Shown: one piece after another, positions 37,692 to 39,000 of the stretch
Layout of the letters: every line of letters starts with the position of its first letter
Numbering within the stretch: position 1 is the first letter of the stretch
Assembly: GCA_028599115.1 (NCBI GenBank)
Contig: JAQRMR010000119.1
Span: 11,513 to 50,512 of the forward strand
Origin: Methyloprofundus sp.
GTDB taxonomy: Bacteria > Pseudomonadota > Gammaproteobacteria > Methylococcales > Methylomonadaceae
Direction of reading: 5' to 3'
Length of the DNA: 39,000 nucleotides
Made by a program: the position numbers and the translations under genes
Notes under the pieces: generated by a model
Seen by the model: the letters and a program-made list of their open reading frames with translations, nothing else
The model's database searches: none
Told to the model about the DNA's origin: nothing

Positions 37692-38696
37692 ATGAGCTAT
37701 CAACCACCTTATACAATTACCCCTAAGATTTTGCATTTAATCGCTGAAATTAGTGAAAATTTGGGGCGCTTGTCTATTTTATTGGAACAATCATCAAATT
37801 TACGCTTACGCCGAATCAATCGTATTCGTACTATTCAAGGTTCATTAGCGATTGAGGGCAATACTTTAACAGAACAACAAATAACTGCCATTTTAGAGGG
37901 TAAACCTGTTATTGCACCGCCACGCGAAATACAAGAGGCGCGTAATGCTCTATCAACGTATGAGAAATTAAATCAATGGCAAGCGAGTAATGAGCAACAC
38001 TTATTAAATGCTCACTTATCGTTAATGCAGGGTTTAATTGACGAGGCTGGAGTCTATCGTCATAAAGGCGTGGGGGTTATGCAAGGGGAGCAGGTTATAC
38101 ACATGGCCCCCCCTGCTAATCGGGTTATTATCTTAATGGGTGATTTATTAAACTGGTTAGAAACAACGCCTGACCATGCTTTGATTAAAAGTTGTGTGTT
38201 TCATTATGAGTTTGAATTTATCCATCCCTTTATTGATGGTAACGGACGCATGGGACGATTATGGCAAACGCTTATTTTAAGCCAATGGAATCCCCTTTTT
38301 ATCCATATTCCAGTAGAAAGTATGGTTTATGCCCAGCAAGAAGCTTATTATCAGGCTCTTAATGAAAGTACTCTAAAATCAGATTCAGCCCCTTTTATTG
38401 AGTTTATGTTGACGGTTATTTTACAGGCTTGCAAATCAGACACCCCCCAAGACAACCCTCAAGTTACCCCCCAAGTATTTAAGCTATTAAATGCCATAAA
38501 AGGAGAAATGAGCCGCGAGCAATTACAAACCGTTCTTAAATTAAAAGACCGAAAATCATTTAGAGAACGCTATTTGCTCCCCGCTTTAACTGATGGCTTA
38601 ATTGAAATGACACTTCCCGATAAACCAAAGAGTTCTTTACAGAAATATTTCTTAACAAAACGAGGTAAGCAGTTAGTAGAAAGCGCTAATACCTGA
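37692..38696 (+). CDS. Fic family protein (AMP-transferase type)
   Basis: This 334-residue protein has the canonical Fic motif HPFIDGNGRMGR near residues 176-187. Its N-terminal inhibitory-helix motif, SLAIEGN at about 52-58, matches the (S/T)xxxE(G/N) class II arrangement, so the enzyme is likely held in check in cis. A C-terminal winged-helix-like segment (about 258-330) ends the protein. Fic enzymes usually transfer AMP to hydroxyl side chains of target proteins; the target here is unknown. It lies 16 bp after the broken yhcG gene and has a weak ribosome site. It is likely part of an accessory patch next to tmRNA. Confidence 0.9.
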   Translation: MSYQPPYTITPKILHLIAEISENLGRLSILLEQSSNLRLRRINRIRTIQGSLAIEGNTLTEQQITAILEGKPVIAPPREIQEARNALSTYEKLNQWQASNEQHLLNAHLSLMQGLIDEAGVYRHKGVGVMQGEQVIHMAPPANRVIILMGDLLNWLETTPDHALIKSCVFHYEFEFIHPFIDGNGRMGRLWQTLILSQWNPLFIHIPVESMVYAQQEAYYQALNESTLKSDSAPFIEFMLTVILQACKSDTPQDNPQVTPQVFKLLNAIKGEMSREQLQTVLKLKDRKSFRERYLLPALTDGLIEMTLPDKPKSSLQKYFLTKRGKQLVESANT

Positions 38697-38737
38697 GTTA
38701 AGTAGTCGTTCAGAATTATCTTAACATTTTGTTTAAT

Positions 38738-38840
38738 GTAGGATGGGTAGAGCGTCTTTTTGTGAAACCCATCATTCTGCGTGAGATTGATGGGTTTCAT
38801 TACGTACCAAAAAGCGGGTACTTCATTCTACCCATCCTAC
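38738..38840. repeat. Double-hairpin repeat, copy B (GTAGGATGGG...CCCATCCTAC)
   Basis: This is a 103-bp palindromic repeat with perfect 10-bp ends and an inner GAAACCCATC/GATGGGTTTC stem. It matches copy A at 26265-26366 at about 85% by hand alignment and is more symmetrical, so it may be younger or better kept. The left flanks of both copies also share a TAACATTTT segment. Confidence 0.8.
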
Positions 38841-38874
38841 AAAAATTTAGAATAATTTTGCATAGCTACTTATT

Positions 38875-38908
38875 GGCTGATTTTTCCACACTTACCGATG
38901 ACATAGCC
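38875..38908 (-). mobile_element. Isolated end of the MITE family seen at 14530
   Basis: Read on the minus strand from 38908, GGCTATGTCATCGGTAAGTG followed by TGGAAAAATCAGCC matches the left end of the 14530-14673 element with 3 mismatches in the first 29 bases, and GCC again follows. No matching opposite end was found within the expected 150 bp, so this is a truncated or diverged copy. Confidence 0.6.
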
Positions 38909-39000
38909 TTATTTTTTGCTGTCCTCTGATTGCTGACCGTAAACGGCCTAATTCGCTACTCGCATTATTGAGTCAGCTAAGAGTGGATCTTTAAAGCTCG

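Larger units (their letters stand above)
38697..39000. other. Gene-free right end of window with repeats
   Basis: No convincing coding region was found. It contains the double-hairpin repeat copy B (38738-38840) and an element end (38875-38908). From 38909 to the window edge nothing was recognised. Confidence 0.6.

Noticed and set aside
38570-38800. 76-codon minus-strand frame at the end of fic
   Set aside because: It starts in repeat copy B and runs antisense into fic; no family features.

Overview
The window looks like the chromosome of a low-GC gammaproteobacterial methanotroph (Methylococcales). The strongest evidence is at the left edge: formylmethanofuran dehydrogenase/hydrolase subunits FhcA and FhcB, with a pterin-4a-carbinolamine dehydratase-like gene. 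This is the tetrahydromethanopterin C1 pathway as found in aerobic methylotrophs. Classical gammaproteobacterial blocks fill most of the rest: the gyrA-serC-pheA-hisC-tyrA-aroA-cmk-rpsA-ihfB supraoperon, glnA-ntrBC, and lepA-lepB-rnc-era-recO-pdxJ. Species cannot be fixed from this sequence alone.

Layout. (1) 1-6.2 kb, minus strand: a Gfo/Idh dehydrogenase and a DegT aminotransferase (GnnA/GnnB-like, probably for 2,3-diamino sugar lipid A), a HAD phosphatase, the pterin dehydratase, fhcB and fhcA; fhcD/fhcC would be expected just off the left edge. (2) 6.3-10.1 kb: small housekeeping and accessory genes (YgjP-type metalloprotease, LplT transporter, TetR regulator, Nudix hydrolase, Nif3/YbgI). 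(3) 10.1-14.5 kb, plus strand: the nitrogen regulon core glnA, ntrB, ntrC, with an NtrC site and a sigma-54 promoter before glnA. (4) 14.5-26.1 kb, minus strand: gyrA through lapA, joining serine, aromatic amino acid and CMP metabolism to ribosomal protein S1 and IHF. (5) 26.5-33.5 kb, minus strand: rppH, tusC-like, lepA, lepB, a DUF4845 gene, rnc, era, recO, pdxJ. (6) 33.7-36.5 kb: a HAD-IB phosphatase, then a PAS protein and a CZB-type chemoreceptor that together look like a split Aer. (7) 36.56-39 kb: tmRNA (ssrA), then a small accessory patch with a broken yhcG/DUF1016 nuclease, an intact Fic protein and repeats.

The least ordinary points are these. A 144-bp non-coding element with terminal inverted repeats and an exact 8-bp target duplication lies at the end of lapA, and a related end occurs at 38.9 kb. 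A double-hairpin repeat of about 103 bp occurs twice, once in the probable gyrA leader. recO has no ATG, GTG or TTG start and appears to begin at AUU overlapping the era stop. The chemoreceptor has Gln where the first zinc-binding His of its CZB domain is expected. No CRISPR array, rRNA or tRNA gene (other than tmRNA) was seen. Nothing here clearly amounts to a new multi-gene system.
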